In this document: one piece after another, positions 42,255-52,020 of the stretch | Layout: the number at the start of each line of letters is the position of its first letter | Numbering within the stretch: the stretch's first letter is position 1 | Assembly: GCA_029256185.1 (NCBI GenBank) | Contig: JAQSYI010000015.1 | Span: forward strand, 62,001 to 126,000 | DNA length: 64,000 bases | From: Paenibacillaceae bacterium | Lineage (GTDB): Bacteria; Bacillota; Bacilli; Paenibacillales; NBRC-103111 | Reading direction: 5' to 3' | Program-made: the position numbers and the translations under genes | Notes under the pieces: generated by a model | Databases searched by the model: none | The model's input: the letters and a program-made list of their open reading frames with translations, nothing else | Told to the model about the DNA's origin: nothing

Positions 42255-42707
42255 TTAAGTTGTACCGGCGACCGCAGAGCCGTTAAATCCAACGGGTCCG
42301 TTCATCGTAATCTCAAGCGTAGAAGACACGAACAGGCTGTATCTGATTTGACCCGCGTTTACTGCAACTGCCGGCGGAAAATCCCCTGTTGTAATACTCA
42401 AGGGACTTAGAGAATCGCTTCCGTCCGTTTCATAAACTTCCGTATAAATCAGAGTCCCTGTACCGGCTATACCGGTGCTGTTTCTTTCAATAGTCAGAGT
42501 AATGGTGGTAAAAAGTTCAACTTCACCCAACAAATTAACCGTTCCCGCAAGTGCTATCCGTACATCAGCAGCATTAGGCGTGTTGGCTACACTAAATGTC
42601 TGAAGCCCAATATCACCGATCAGCAAAGCGGTTGTGTCCACTAGGGTAGTTCCTGTGTTGATATTCGAGTGGATCGAGATTCGTTCGTCAAGAAAAACAA
42701 TCGGCAT
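42255..42707 (-). CDS. Beta-rich, probably surface or exosporium-associated protein
   Basis: The protein is 150 residues. ATG 42707 follows a perfect AAGGAGGTGAATTGC site, so the much longer in-frame reading up to 43352 is judged to be two joined units. It has alternating short strands rich in Thr, Val, Ile and Gly, with no signal peptide: LDERISIHSN at the start and GPVGFNGSAVAG at the end. This resembles small structural proteins of the spore surface, but I cannot name a family with confidence. Confidence 0.6.
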   Translation of the reverse strand: MPIVFLDERISIHSNINTGTTLVDTTALLIGDIGLQTFSVANTPNAADVRIALAGTVNLLGEVELFTTITLTIERNSTGIAGTGTLIYTEVYETDGSDSLSPLSITTGDFPPAVAVNAGQIRYSLFVSSTLEITMNGPVGFNGSAVAGTT

Positions 42708-42768
42708 GCAATTCACCTCCTTTTGGGATATATTATGTTGTTGGAACATTTCGGATTGGACGGGTATG

Positions 42769-42806
42769 GCCAACACCCCCGCTTCCACGGAAGCGGGGGT
42801 GTTGGC
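42769..42806. repeat. 38-bp perfect palindrome with 2-base loop
   Basis: GCCAACACCCCCGCTTCC, AC, then its exact reverse complement. It lies at the break of the UvrA-like fragment, about 60 bases upstream of the spore-surface-like gene. There is no T-run on the minus strand after it, so it is not a standard terminator for that strand. Confidence 0.85.
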
Positions 42807-43298
42807 GCTTTCGTTTAGTGACTTTTCCTTATCCAAGGCAGCATCTGCATTCAGTGCAATGATCTTGCCGATCCCCTCGCACTTGGGGCACATGCCGATG
42901 GGGTCGTTGAAGGAATAAGCGTTGCTGTAGCCGATGTGGGGCTGCCCGAACCGTGAGAACAGCAGCCTCAATAAGGAGTTAATGTCGGTTATGGTCCCCA
43001 GGGTGGAGCGGGCATTCCCGCCAAGACGCTTCTGGTCTACCACAATAGCCGTGGACCGGTTCCGGAATTCATCGGCTTCCGGCCGGCTGTACCGCGGCAG
43101 AAAAAGCCGGACGAAACTGCTATAGGTTTCGTTCAGCTGCCTTCCTGCTTCTTGGGCGATCGTATCGAATACGATGGATGATTTTCCTGAACCGGATACA
43201 CCCGTGAAGATCGTAATCTTCCCCTTTGGAATCTTGATGCTGATGTTCTTAAGGTTATTCTCCCGTGCATTGATGATTTCGATAAAGTCTTGATTCAT
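42807..43298 (-). pseudogene. UvrA-like ABC ATPase, N-terminal fragment only
   Basis: ATG 43298 has a GGAGG site. About 160 residues match the N-terminal part of UvrA-type ATPases: NARENNLKNI, Walker A GVSGSGKSS, RSTLGTITDINSLLRLLFSRFG, and the zinc-binding start MCPKCEGIGKI. After LDKEKSLNE the family similarity ends at the palindrome, whereas UvrA-type proteins have 750-950 residues. It may be a remnant of a UvrA2/drug-resistance-type gene. The frame remains open through the palindrome and into the next gene, so a fusion protein is formally possible. Confidence 0.75.
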
Positions 43299-43385
43299 CC
43301 AGCCGCCTCCTGCCATTTTATAGAATAAAACGACAATTTGTGTGGCTGCCATTGATTTTTTATTATATGATCCATTACAAATTCT

Positions 43386-44825
43386 TCACTCAGCTGCCCT
43401 AAGCTTCATAATCATTATATCTTTTGACTTATCCTCACCATTTGTGTATGGAATATTAGGAGTATACGCACGTATTGAAAAATCACCAGTCAAATATTCC
43501 TTGGGGAGTATGAATGCCGGCACCCTAAATTCTTCGGTGTTTTTTGCATACCTTTTATCTACAATAAAAGTACTGGCATTTAAAATTCCCCTCTCAAAGT
43601 CTATATAGCTTTGAGCCTGGTCTTTCTTTTGAGCCCTAACTGATATTGTAATTGGCATATCCTTGCGGTTGGCATAACCAAAACCCTGATCAATCGAAAC
43701 TTTTGATTTCCAAAATATGAGGTAACTTCCCGGATAATCTTTGATGTCATAAAAGGAATCGCCACCCCGCCATTGCCAATTTTCAAGATCTACCCCGTAC
43801 TTTTCAACTGAAACGGGATCCTCCATATCCACTACAATTAATTTTTCCAATTCAGCAGAATACGCCCCATCATTTGTTTCCAGCTTCATTTGGTCATGAT
43901 TTAAACCGTAGTTATAGTCACCGCGAATATGTAAATCCAAGTTCTCCTTCATAGCCGTGTACAAGTTAGTTTTATGCCATTCAAATTCTGCGTCTTCCAT
44001 TACCTCTTTATTGGCAGGATTTAATTTATTCCCGTTCTTGATTTCCAAAAAACGTTCAATTATTGTAATAGCTTCTGCACGGGTTGTTGTTCCCTCCCCG
44101 TGAACTTTGCCATCAGAATACCCTGAAAAAAGTCCTAATGTAGTCGCAAGATACAAGTAAGCTGCATGATTGAATTTTGTATTTGGATATTCATACTTGT
44201 ATTCAGTCTTGATAAACTTTCTATTCCTCATAGCATTTTCATATTCGGCTAATGAATTAAAATCAGCACGGTTAAAGGTGGAATCATAAGTCACGTGGGC
44301 AAAGACATTCTCGTTTTGGATGCTGCTCCAAAATGAATCTCTAATGAAAGCTGGCGCATACTCTCCAACGATGTCTGTACCCGGCTGTTGAAGAAATGAG
44401 TCTAAATATCTTATTAGAAATTGGGCCATTTCAGCACGCGTTAACTCTTGATTCCACTGTTCAATGGTGTACTCCGTTTCTTTATAAATTCCTGCCTTCA
44501 GTGCGAGCTTGATATATTCAGAATACCACGGTTCACTGATGATTTTTTTAGGACCTGCTCCTGTTGAAGCAAGAAGCATTCTCAAAAATTCGGCCCTTGT
44601 TATCTCTGTATCCGGTCTAAATGTGGAATCAGGATACCCCTCTACGTATCCTTTATTGATTGCACGAAATATGGTTTCTTTCCCCCAGTGATCTTGAATA
44701 TCGGAAAAAGAGACAGCTGAAATATTAATGATATTGTTTTTTTCATCTATTTTGCTCCGGGCAAATACCTGACCACTATTTCCCAATAACATGATGCTTA
44801 AAAAAAATATGTAACATCGCTTCAT
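43386..44825 (-). CDS. SLH-domain secreted surface protein
   Basis: The protein is about 479 residues with a signal peptide (about 1-22). S-layer homology repeats: DIQDHWGKETIFRAINKGYVEGY with DSTFRPDTEITRAEFLRMLL, a second diverged repeat around residue 85-130, and a third near residue 200-240 (GLFSGYSDGK, TRAEAITIIERFL). The C-terminal ~230 residues are of unknown type. SLH domains bind pyruvylated secondary wall polymer and anchor the protein to the cell wall. It is an orphan gene next to nrdJ. Confidence 0.85.
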   Translation of the reverse strand: MKRCYIFFLSIMLLGNSGQVFARSKIDEKNNIINISAVSFSDIQDHWGKETIFRAINKGYVEGYPDSTFRPDTEITRAEFLRMLLASTGAGPKKIISEPWYSEYIKLALKAGIYKETEYTIEQWNQELTRAEMAQFLIRYLDSFLQQPGTDIVGEYAPAFIRDSFWSSIQNENVFAHVTYDSTFNRADFNSLAEYENAMRNRKFIKTEYKYEYPNTKFNHAAYLYLATTLGLFSGYSDGKVHGEGTTTRAEAITIIERFLEIKNGNKLNPANKEVMEDAEFEWHKTNLYTAMKENLDLHIRGDYNYGLNHDQMKLETNDGAYSAELEKLIVVDMEDPVSVEKYGVDLENWQWRGGDSFYDIKDYPGSYLIFWKSKVSIDQGFGYANRKDMPITISVRAQKKDQAQSYIDFERGILNASTFIVDKRYAKNTEEFRVPAFILPKEYLTGDFSIRAYTPNIPYTNGEDKSKDIMIMKLRAAE

Positions 44826-44917
44826 TGGTAATTGAACCACCTGTCCCAATATTTAGTTATATCTGATATTATCCTTATCTAAACGGCTTAGTATCTCTTA
44901 CATTTACAACAGGACGA

Positions 44918-44950
44918 GGCAGAAGGAGGTTTGTACAACCTCCTTCTGCC
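44918..44950 (-). terminator. Strong hairpin downstream of nrdJ
   Basis: GGCAGAAGGAGGTT pairs with AACCTCCTTCTGCC around a short loop. There is no T-run, but position 40-70 bases after the nrdJ stop suggests transcript ending or stabilisation. Confidence 0.55.
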
Positions 44951-44992
44951 CGTCGCGCTACTAATATTCATTACAATGCATATTATCAATCT

Positions 44993-47755
44993 TTAGCTGC
45001 ACCTGCTGTATCCGCAGTTGGTGCATGTCTTGCACCCGTCCGAGGGGATCAGCGAGGCTGTTCCGCAGCTGGGACAGATGTCCTTGGACTGGTTCAGTTC
45101 GCCCAGGCCGTGATGGCTGTGGCCGTGAGCGCCTTCCGCCGCCGGAACAGACGGTGCGGACGCTTGGGCAGCAGGTGCTGCGGATGCGTAAGCGTGGCTG
45201 GCCGCCGCGGTGACATAAGCATCGCCGTTATGGGCGGCGTTGGCCTGAACATGCATCTCCAGCGACTTGGCTACCGCATCTGCGATGGATTCCACGCGGT
45301 TCGCGCCGAAGCCGATGGCCCCGGAGCCGCCGATGCCCTTCAGATGCTTGATCAGCAGCGCCTCCTTGTTGCCGTGGTTGCCGTAGCGGAGGAACAGGGA
45401 GCAGACACGTCCCAATGCTTCGGACATGGCGAACACATCCGAGCCCGCCTTGCCCACGTTCAGGAAGATTTCACTGGGAATGCCGTCCAGATCGTTGATG
45501 GTGATATAGGCCATGCCGAAGGGCGTATTGACCTTATAAGTCGCACCGCGGAGCACCTGCGGACGGCGCTTGTATTCCTTGTCGAAGACCTGCTCGGTTT
45601 TCTTGTCCACATTCACGGCGAGCGAGGAGCTGATTGCCCCAAGCGCCTGAGCTTCAGAAGTTGAAGAAGCCTCTCCGGCGGCAGGGACGGCTGGAACACC
45701 TCCGGAGGCTTGGGCCGTGGCTGCTTCAACGCCCGCTGCAGTTGTTCCTCCTGCAGAAGCGGCTGCAGCCTCGGCATCGCCGCTCACCGCGGAGTCAGCC
45801 GCGCTTGCTGTCTCTTTCTTCTCCGTGGACAGCACCTGCACATCCCGGCTGCCGTCGCGGTAGATGGTCACGCCCTTGCATCCCAGATCGAAGGCCAGCT
45901 CATACAGGCGCTTGGTTTCCTCTACGGTGAAATCGGAAGGACAGTTGGCCGTCTTGGAGATGGAGCTGTCCACCCAACGCTGGATCGCCGCCTGGGCGCG
46001 GATATGATCCTCGGCAGACAGGCTCATGGCGGTAACGAAATAATCCGGCAGTTCTTCCCCCGGATGCCCGTCCTGCCACTCCTGGGCAATGGGCACCAGC
46101 TGCTTATCGTAGCCGAGGCGGCTTTGACGGTAATATTCAAAAGCAAAGTACGGCTCAATTCCGGTTGAGGTTCCCACCATTGTACCGGTGCTGCCTGTAG
46201 GCGCCTGAGTGATCACAGTCACGTTGCGCATGCCATTTTGCCGGATGGAGGCACCCACCTCGGGGAATTGCTCCACGATATTTTTCATGAAGCCGCTTTG
46301 CAGGAATTTCTCTGTCTCGAACTTCTTGAAGGAACCCTTCTCACCGGCAATCTCGGAAGAAGCGAGATAGGCTTCCTTGGCCATAAAACCATAGAGCTTG
46401 TCCAGAAATTCCAAGGATTCCGGACTGCCGTAGCGGATCTCCAGCTTGATCATCAGCTCGGCCAGCCCCATGGACCCCAGACCGACCCGGCGTTCATTCA
46501 GCTGATTCAGACGATTCTCCTCGAAGTGGTAGGGCGTCTTGTCGATGACATTGTCCAGGAAGCGGGTGGAGTAGCGGACAACCCGCCCCAATTCCTCCCA
46601 GGCCACATCATGCCGGTCCGCATCATAGAACTTGGACAGGTTCACCGCCGACAGGTTGCATACGCCCCATGCCGGAAGCCCTTGCTCACCGCAGGGATTG
46701 GTGCAGATGATGGGGTTGAAGTACCAGCTGTTGGACATCTGGTTGTAATACTCCATGAATACGATGCCGGGCTCGGCCGATTTCCAGGCGGATTCAATAA
46801 TCGTATGCCATACCTCGCGGGCTTTGACGGTTTTGTATACCTTGACCGCCTTGCCCTTGGCCTGCCATTCGGACAGGTTGCCGTCCCATACCTGATCATA
46901 TTCGGAATCCGAGGTATCGGGGAAAACCAGCTCCCACTCCAGGTCCTCCTTGACCGCCTTCATGAACCCGTTGCTGACGCAGACGGACAGATTGGCGTTG
47001 GTGATCTGGTTCATTGTCTGCTTCACCGTGATAAAATCCAGCAGGTCCGGATGCCAGTCGTTGATCATCAGCATCAGCGCGCCCCGGCGGCTGCCCCCCT
47101 GCTCGATCAGACCGGTGGTGTAGCTGAACAGCCCGCCCCAGGACACCGCTCCGGAGGAGGAGCCGCTGACGCCGCGCACCAGCGAACGGCGGGGGCGCAG
47201 CGACGACAGATTGATCCCCACTCCGCCGCCCCGGGACATGATCTCGGTCATCTCGGACAAAGTGGACATAATTCCGCCCCTGCTGTCATGGGGAGAAGGG
47301 ACAACATAGCAGTTGAACAGAGTCAATTCATCGCTGGCATCCGCTCCGGCTGCGATCCGCCCGCCTGGAACCAGCTTCCAGTCATCGAGGATATAGCGGA
47401 ATTTCCCGCTCCATTCCTTCTGCTTCTCGGGGGTTGCTTCCACGGAGGCCATTGCCCCCGCCAAACGGTCCCATAGCTCCTCAGGCGTCTGCTCCTTGGT
47501 CAGAGTAAGCTTTTCGATAGTGGATTCCACCAGGTCTCCGCTTGTTCTCAGCTTAATCGTCACATTCTTGCCGTTGCGGGCAATGACCTCGCCGACTTCC
47601 TTGGCAGGGAATTTAGGATCATCCTTGGTCAGCACCAGCACGGCGTCGCCAACCTTGGTATTGTTGGTATCAGGGTCCTTCATGGCATAACGGTCTAGAA
47701 AAATCTTCTCGCTCAAGCCCTCAAGTTTGTTGGATTTCAGCTGCATGGTCTCCAA
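44993..47755 (-). CDS. nrdJ: Adenosylcobalamin-dependent ribonucleotide reductase (class II)
   Basis: The protein is 920 residues, starting with TTG 47755 behind AGGAGGGTG. It contains NPCGEQGLPAWGVCNLS near residue 355 (active-site Cys pair area), a conserved APTGSTGTMVGTSTGIEPYF, and a C-terminal zinc-ribbon-like CPSCGTASLIPSDGCKTCTNCGY. An Ala/Ser/Thr-rich linker lies at about residues 640-700. The enzyme makes deoxyribonucleotides without oxygen, using vitamin B12. Two NrdR boxes lie upstream of the start. Confidence 0.93.
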   Translation of the reverse strand: METMQLKSNKLEGLSEKIFLDRYAMKDPDTNNTKVGDAVLVLTKDDPKFPAKEVGEVIARNGKNVTIKLRTSGDLVESTIEKLTLTKEQTPEELWDRLAGAMASVEATPEKQKEWSGKFRYILDDWKLVPGGRIAAGADASDELTLFNCYVVPSPHDSRGGIMSTLSEMTEIMSRGGGVGINLSSLRPRRSLVRGVSGSSSGAVSWGGLFSYTTGLIEQGGSRRGALMLMINDWHPDLLDFITVKQTMNQITNANLSVCVSNGFMKAVKEDLEWELVFPDTSDSEYDQVWDGNLSEWQAKGKAVKVYKTVKAREVWHTIIESAWKSAEPGIVFMEYYNQMSNSWYFNPIICTNPCGEQGLPAWGVCNLSAVNLSKFYDADRHDVAWEELGRVVRYSTRFLDNVIDKTPYHFEENRLNQLNERRVGLGSMGLAELMIKLEIRYGSPESLEFLDKLYGFMAKEAYLASSEIAGEKGSFKKFETEKFLQSGFMKNIVEQFPEVGASIRQNGMRNVTVITQAPTGSTGTMVGTSTGIEPYFAFEYYRQSRLGYDKQLVPIAQEWQDGHPGEELPDYFVTAMSLSAEDHIRAQAAIQRWVDSSISKTANCPSDFTVEETKRLYELAFDLGCKGVTIYRDGSRDVQVLSTEKKETASAADSAVSGDAEAAAASAGGTTAAGVEAATAQASGGVPAVPAAGEASSTSEAQALGAISSSLAVNVDKKTEQVFDKEYKRRPQVLRGATYKVNTPFGMAYITINDLDGIPSEIFLNVGKAGSDVFAMSEALGRVCSLFLRYGNHGNKEALLIKHLKGIGGSGAIGFGANRVESIADAVAKSLEMHVQANAAHNGDAYVTAAASHAYASAAPAAQASAPSVPAAEGAHGHSHHGLGELNQSKDICPSCGTASLIPSDGCKTCTNCGYSRCS

Positions 47756-48059
47756 ATCAACACCCTCCTAAGAATATATAAAGTATGTACAATAACTATA
47801 TATGGTATGAGAAGACCATTATACATCACTATATATGGTGTATCTAATGGTTAATTAGCGATATTCGCCTAATTAGGCGGTTCGTTGGCCGCTTTTCTAT
47901 TATTATCTCTATGAAGCTCTCTTTTTCGGAGAGAATATTTGTTGAAATATTCGACTTTTTCCGACTTGCTCTCACCAAATGCAATAGGCCGACGGGTGCA
48001 ATCTTCAGCAGTTGGCAGTATAATAACCGCATGCAGCATTACGAGAGAGGAGCAGCAAG
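47756..48059. other. Divergent promoter region of nrdJ and the transaminase gene
   Basis: About 300 bases, AT-rich near nrdJ. It contains the NrdR boxes at 47795-47839. No cobalamin riboswitch-like box was noticed by eye. The right part holds the promoter of the gene at 48060. Confidence 0.5.
47793..47842 (-). promoter_or_regulatory. Two NrdR boxes upstream of nrdJ
   Basis: The identical core ACTATATATGGT occurs at 47795-47806 and 47828-47839, 33 bases apart (about three helical turns). The core fits the NrdR consensus (roughly acaCwAtATaTwGtgt). NrdR represses ribonucleotide reductase genes when dATP is high. Confidence 0.8.
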
Positions 48060-48896
48060 ATGACCAAATATTTGCAGGACAACACCATTATTGAGATGGA
48101 CCAGGCGGCAGTCAGCCCGCTTGACCGGGGATATTATTTTGGCGACGGCGTATATGAAGTATTCCGGATCTATAACGGCCGGTTATTCGAAGTGGAGGCT
48201 CATCTCGCCCGGCTTGTGCGCAGCTGCGGCGAAATCGGCATTTCCCTGCCCTATCCGGCGGATGAAATCGAAGGGCTGCTCTTGCGGTTGGCCGCTGCCG
48301 ACCCTGTGGAGACGGGCATTCTCTATATGCAGATCACGAGAGGCTGCTCTCCCCGGAACCACGCTTTCCCCCCGGAGGGCACCCGTGCGGTGCTAACCGG
48401 CTACTGCAAGGAGCTTCCCCGTCCTCTTGCCAAATTCGAGCATGGCTTCCGTGTGATCACCGCGCCGGATATTCGCTGGCTGCGCTGCGACATCAAGACG
48501 CTGAACCTGCTCGGCAATGTTCTGGCCAAGCAGGAAGCGGTAAGCAAGGGCGCCGACGAAGTGATTCTGCACCGCAGCGGCATAGTGACGGAGTGCAGCT
48601 CCTCCAATCTGATGATGGTCAAGAATGGCGTTGTGCGGACCCATCCGGCCAACCATCTGATTCTCCACGGCGTTACCCGGCAAGCGGTGCTCCGGGTTGC
48701 CGGAGAACTTGGGGTGGAGGTAGCGGAGGCGGCGTTTGATCTTGATGAGCTGCGTACTGCCGACGAAGTGTTCCTTACAGGCACCACCACAGAGGTAATG
48801 CCTGTTGTGGAGATCGACGGCGTTGCGGTAAAAGGCGGACTGCCGGGGCCTGTCACCCGCCAACTGCATGAGGCGTTCGAGAAGCTGTTCTTGTAA
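48060..48896 (+). CDS. dat: D-amino-acid transaminase (class IV, PLP)
   Basis: The protein is 278 residues. SPLDRGYYFGDGVYEV and IRWLRCDIKTLNLLGNVLAKQEA match D-alanine aminotransferases; the PLP lysine is in DIKTLNLL. HRSGIVTECSSSN and the end TTTEVMPVVEIDG agree. It interconverts D-alanine and D-glutamate for peptidoglycan. Branched-chain aminotransferase or aminodeoxychorismate lyase are less likely alternatives, given the close match in the Lys region. Confidence 0.88.
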   Translation: MTKYLQDNTIIEMDQAAVSPLDRGYYFGDGVYEVFRIYNGRLFEVEAHLARLVRSCGEIGISLPYPADEIEGLLLRLAAADPVETGILYMQITRGCSPRNHAFPPEGTRAVLTGYCKELPRPLAKFEHGFRVITAPDIRWLRCDIKTLNLLGNVLAKQEAVSKGADEVILHRSGIVTECSSSNLMMVKNGVVRTHPANHLILHGVTRQAVLRVAGELGVEVAEAAFDLDELRTADEVFLTGTTTEVMPVVEIDGVAVKGGLPGPVTRQLHEAFEKLFL

Positions 48897-48935
48897 GGGG
48901 CGGAGGCGGGCAGGAAAACACCCCTCCCGCCCCTT
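48895..48935. terminator. GC-rich hairpin between convergent genes
   Basis: AAGGGGCGG pairs with CCGCCCCTT, with further pairing inside (GGCGGG with CCC). It separates dat and lipM. Confidence 0.6.
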
Positions 48936-48944
48936 CGTTCTCTC

Positions 48945-49790
48945 CTACTTCCGCAGGTTCCAGGTATCACTGCCGTATTTCTCTATGGCCAGCCTGTCTG
49001 CCAGCTCCCGCTCATAACCGGACAATTCCGCTTCCTCCAGACGAATCCCGAGCCCCGTCTCCATCCCGGTCCGGAATACTTCCTCCGCTTCCACCAGTTC
49101 CACCGGCGGCATGCCCAATTGCTCCCGCAGTTCGTTAATGGCCACCGCACGCCGCTTGAAGCCCTCCATCATCCGTTCCCGCAGCTCGGGAGTGCGGAAC
49201 TTCAGCAGAGAGAACAGCAGCGGCACATCCAGATCCAGCAGAACCGAGCCGTGCTGCAGCACCACGCCCTTCTGCCGCAGTTGGGCGCTCCCGGCGGCCT
49301 TGCGTCCCTCCACCACCAATTCGTACCATGACGGCGAATCGAAGCAGGCAGCCGATCCGGGAGCGTCATATTTGCTTTTTTCCCCGTCCGCGCTTAGATC
49401 CGCCATCTCCGCCTGCAGACCCAGTCCCCGGAAGCCGTGAAGCAACCCCTCGCTCAGCACCCGGTACGCTTCTGTTACCCGCTGTGGAATTCCCGGATAC
49501 TCCTCGGCCACAATAATGCTGTAAGTCAGCTCCCGGTCATGCAGCACCGCCCGGCCGCCGGTAGGACGGCGCACGAACCCCAAGCCCAGCTGCTTAACCC
49601 GCTCAAGCTCCACCTCCGCCTCTCCCCGCTGAAAATATCCGATGCTTAATGTGGGCGGATTCCATCCGTAGAAGCGCACAGTCGGCAGCGACCTGCCCTC
49701 GCTTACGGCCGTCAGCACCGCCTCGTCTACAGCCATGTTGAACTCGGGCGCTGCCTGTCGGCAACGCAGAAGACGCCAGGTTGGCGGCAT
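48945..49790 (-). CDS. lipM: Octanoyl-[GcvH]:protein octanoyltransferase LipM
   Basis: The protein is 281 residues; ATG 49790 follows GAAAGAGGTG. BPL/LplA-type fold with RRPTGGRAVLHDRELTYS and the LipM signature ACFDSPSWYELVVEGRKAAGS; the Cys there is the likely acyl-thioester nucleophile. Then LRQKGVVLQHGSVLL. LipM transfers octanoate to GcvH in lipoate synthesis. The gene is alone. Confidence 0.85.
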   Translation of the reverse strand: MPPTWRLLRCRQAAPEFNMAVDEAVLTAVSEGRSLPTVRFYGWNPPTLSIGYFQRGEAEVELERVKQLGLGFVRRPTGGRAVLHDRELTYSIIVAEEYPGIPQRVTEAYRVLSEGLLHGFRGLGLQAEMADLSADGEKSKYDAPGSAACFDSPSWYELVVEGRKAAGSAQLRQKGVVLQHGSVLLDLDVPLLFSLLKFRTPELRERMMEGFKRRAVAINELREQLGMPPVELVEAEEVFRTGMETGLGIRLEEAELSGYERELADRLAIEKYGSDTWNLRK

Positions 49791-50076
49791 ATCGGCACCT
49801 CTTTCCTTATCAATGAAAGTGTTCGGAATATGTGGGTTTGTACGGGATTTTTTTATGTGCCCGGTTATCATCATACCTGAACTGGCTATCAAAAAAAAGT
49901 AAACCGGAGATGGAGATGCCGGGTCACAACCCCTTTTTGCATCGTCTCTCTTGCCGCATATGTTATGAAAGCTTGCCAAATGGAACATACTAGACTGTAC
50001 CCCTGCAAACTATGAACACAATTGCTGTATGAACCGTAAGGACAACAAGCCGCAAGCATGAAGGAGGTGCCCCAAG

Positions 50077-52020
50077 ATGAGTGCAACGAATCCGGAAAAC
50101 GAGGTTCGGAACATCACGAGCAAGCTGGAGATGCACATAGACCGGAGTTTCACGGGGCAGATGCAGGCGAGAAGCGAGAAGAACGGGCCTTGGGATGATT
50201 GGACCCTGTTTCAGCTGGCGTATGAAGCGGAGCAGTCGCGGCTTGTTGCAAGCTTTGATGAGCTTCTGTGCCTTCAGCATATCCGCCATGTGGAGCCCAT
50301 GCCCCATCAATTGGAGACGGCCCGCAAGGTGCTGCATGAGATGCGCGGCAGGGCGATTCTGGCGGACGAGGTAGGCCTGGGCAAAACAATCGAAGCGGGC
50401 CTGATCCTCAAGGAATATATGGTGCGCGGCCTGGTCCGCAAGGCATTGATCCTGGTTCCTGCCTCTCTTGTACTCCAGTGGGTCAGAGAGCTGAACACCA
50501 AGTTCGGCATCGCCGCAGCGGCGCAAAAAAAAGAATATATGTGGGAACAATGCGATATTGTCGTAGCTTCCATGGACACTGCCAAGCGGGACCCCCACCG
50601 GGACATCGTGCTTAATCTGGATTATGACATGCTAATTATTGACGAAGCGCACAAGCTGAAGAACAAGAAGACCACCAACTACCAGTTCGTAACCGACCTG
50701 CGCAAAAAATATTGCCTGCTGCTCACCGCCACACCGGTCCAAAACGATATGAAAGAGCTCTATAACCTGATCAATGTGCTCAAGCCGGGACAATTGGGCG
50801 GTCAGGGACGTTTTCAGAATTCTTATATTCTCGGTAAAAGAACACCGAAGAACGAGACCCAGCTGCAAGAGGAACTGGCCAAAATCATGATACGCAACCG
50901 GCGCAGTGATGGCGGAGTCGCCTTCACCACACGCAAAGTCCGCAACATCTCCCTGCAGCTGTCCCCGGAGGAGCTGGAGCTCTACAACGGCGTAACGGAA
51001 TTCGTCCGCAGCCGCTACCAGGAATCCATGGGCGACTTAAGCAGTGTGCTATCCCTCGTTACCCTGCAGAGGGAGGTCTGCTCCAGCCGGGATGCCGTAT
51101 TCCTGACCCTGTTCAAGATGTTCAAGACCATGCCGGAGGACTCCCCGATGCGCAGCCGTGTCGGAGAGCTGGTGCAGCTGATCCGCGGGATCAAGGCCAA
51201 TACCAAGGCGGAAAAAGCGATGGAGCTGATCTCCGAAATCGGCGACAAGGTGATTATCTTCACCGAGTACCGGGCGTCCCAGGAATACCTGCTGCATTAT
51301 CTGAAGGAGCGCAAAATTTCCGCCGTTCCCTACCGGGGCGGCATGAACCGGGGCAAGAAGGACTGGATGATGGACCTGTTCCGCACCAGGGCGCAGGTGC
51401 TGGTGGCCACTGAAGCCGGCGGCGAGGGCATCAACCTGCAATTCTGCAACCACATGATCAACTTCGATCTGCCTTGGAATCCCATGCGGGTCGAGCAGCG
51501 GATCGGCCGGGTGCACCGGTTGGGGCAGATGAAGGATGTCCATATTTACAATATGTCTACTGAGGGGACAATCGAGGAGCATATTCTCAATCTGCTGCAC
51601 GAGAAAATCAACATGTTCGAAATGGTGATCGGCGGGTTGGACACCATCCTGGAGCGGATCGAGAAGAAGAATACCAGTCTGGAGGCGCTCCTGCTCCGCA
51701 TGTCCATGGAAGCGCGGAATGAAGCCGATCTGAGAAACCGTATGGATGAATTGGGCCGGGAATTCCACCAGGTGCGCAGGGAAGTGGAGCATCAGGAGCA
51801 CGGAGGGCAAGATGCCGCTGTCGGGGCAGACAGGACAGCGGGCCGGGAACGCGTCAAGCGGCCAGAGGGGTCTCTGCTCAGAGCGGCCGACCGGATCAAG
51901 CTGGCCCAATCCCAAGCGGATGAAGATGAGCGTTCTTTCGAAGAGGAGCAGATTCTAGCCGCCGCTTCGCGTGCTCTCGCATCCGGTATGGGCGGCGATT
52001 ATGTGGAGGTGGTTCCGTGA
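50077..52020 (+). CDS. yqhH: SNF2/RapA-type DEAD-box helicase (YqhH-like)
   Basis: The protein is 647 residues with AAGGAGG before ATG 50077. Motifs: ILADEVGLGKTIEAGLIL (I), IDEAHKLKN (II), LLTATPVQND (III), and the helicase C part with VATEAGGEGINLQFCNH and RIGRVHRLGQ (V and VI). The C-terminal 120 residues are charged coiled coil. The gene overlaps the next gene (yqhG), the same pair as in Bacillus subtilis. It is probably a DNA/RNA remodelling ATPase of unknown exact role. Confidence 0.88.
   Translation: MSATNPENEVRNITSKLEMHIDRSFTGQMQARSEKNGPWDDWTLFQLAYEAEQSRLVASFDELLCLQHIRHVEPMPHQLETARKVLHEMRGRAILADEVGLGKTIEAGLILKEYMVRGLVRKALILVPASLVLQWVRELNTKFGIAAAAQKKEYMWEQCDIVVASMDTAKRDPHRDIVLNLDYDMLIIDEAHKLKNKKTTNYQFVTDLRKKYCLLLTATPVQNDMKELYNLINVLKPGQLGGQGRFQNSYILGKRTPKNETQLQEELAKIMIRNRRSDGGVAFTTRKVRNISLQLSPEELELYNGVTEFVRSRYQESMGDLSSVLSLVTLQREVCSSRDAVFLTLFKMFKTMPEDSPMRSRVGELVQLIRGIKANTKAEKAMELISEIGDKVIIFTEYRASQEYLLHYLKERKISAVPYRGGMNRGKKDWMMDLFRTRAQVLVATEAGGEGINLQFCNHMINFDLPWNPMRVEQRIGRVHRLGQMKDVHIYNMSTEGTIEEHILNLLHEKINMFEMVIGGLDTILERIEKKNTSLEALLLRMSMEARNEADLRNRMDELGREFHQVRREVEHQEHGGQDAAVGADRTAGRERVKRPEGSLLRAADRIKLAQSQADEDERSFEEEQILAAASRALASGMGGDYVEVVP

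Noticed and set aside
42255..43352. Single 365-residue fusion of a UvrA-like domain and a surface protein
   Set aside because: The second half has its own ATG with a perfect AAGGAGG ribosome site, and the join crosses a perfect palindrome; two units are more likely.
46238..47476. Long open frame (412 codons) on the plus strand
   Set aside because: It lies fully antisense to nrdJ, which has clear motifs, and its translation has no domain-like pattern; it is a GC-driven shadow.
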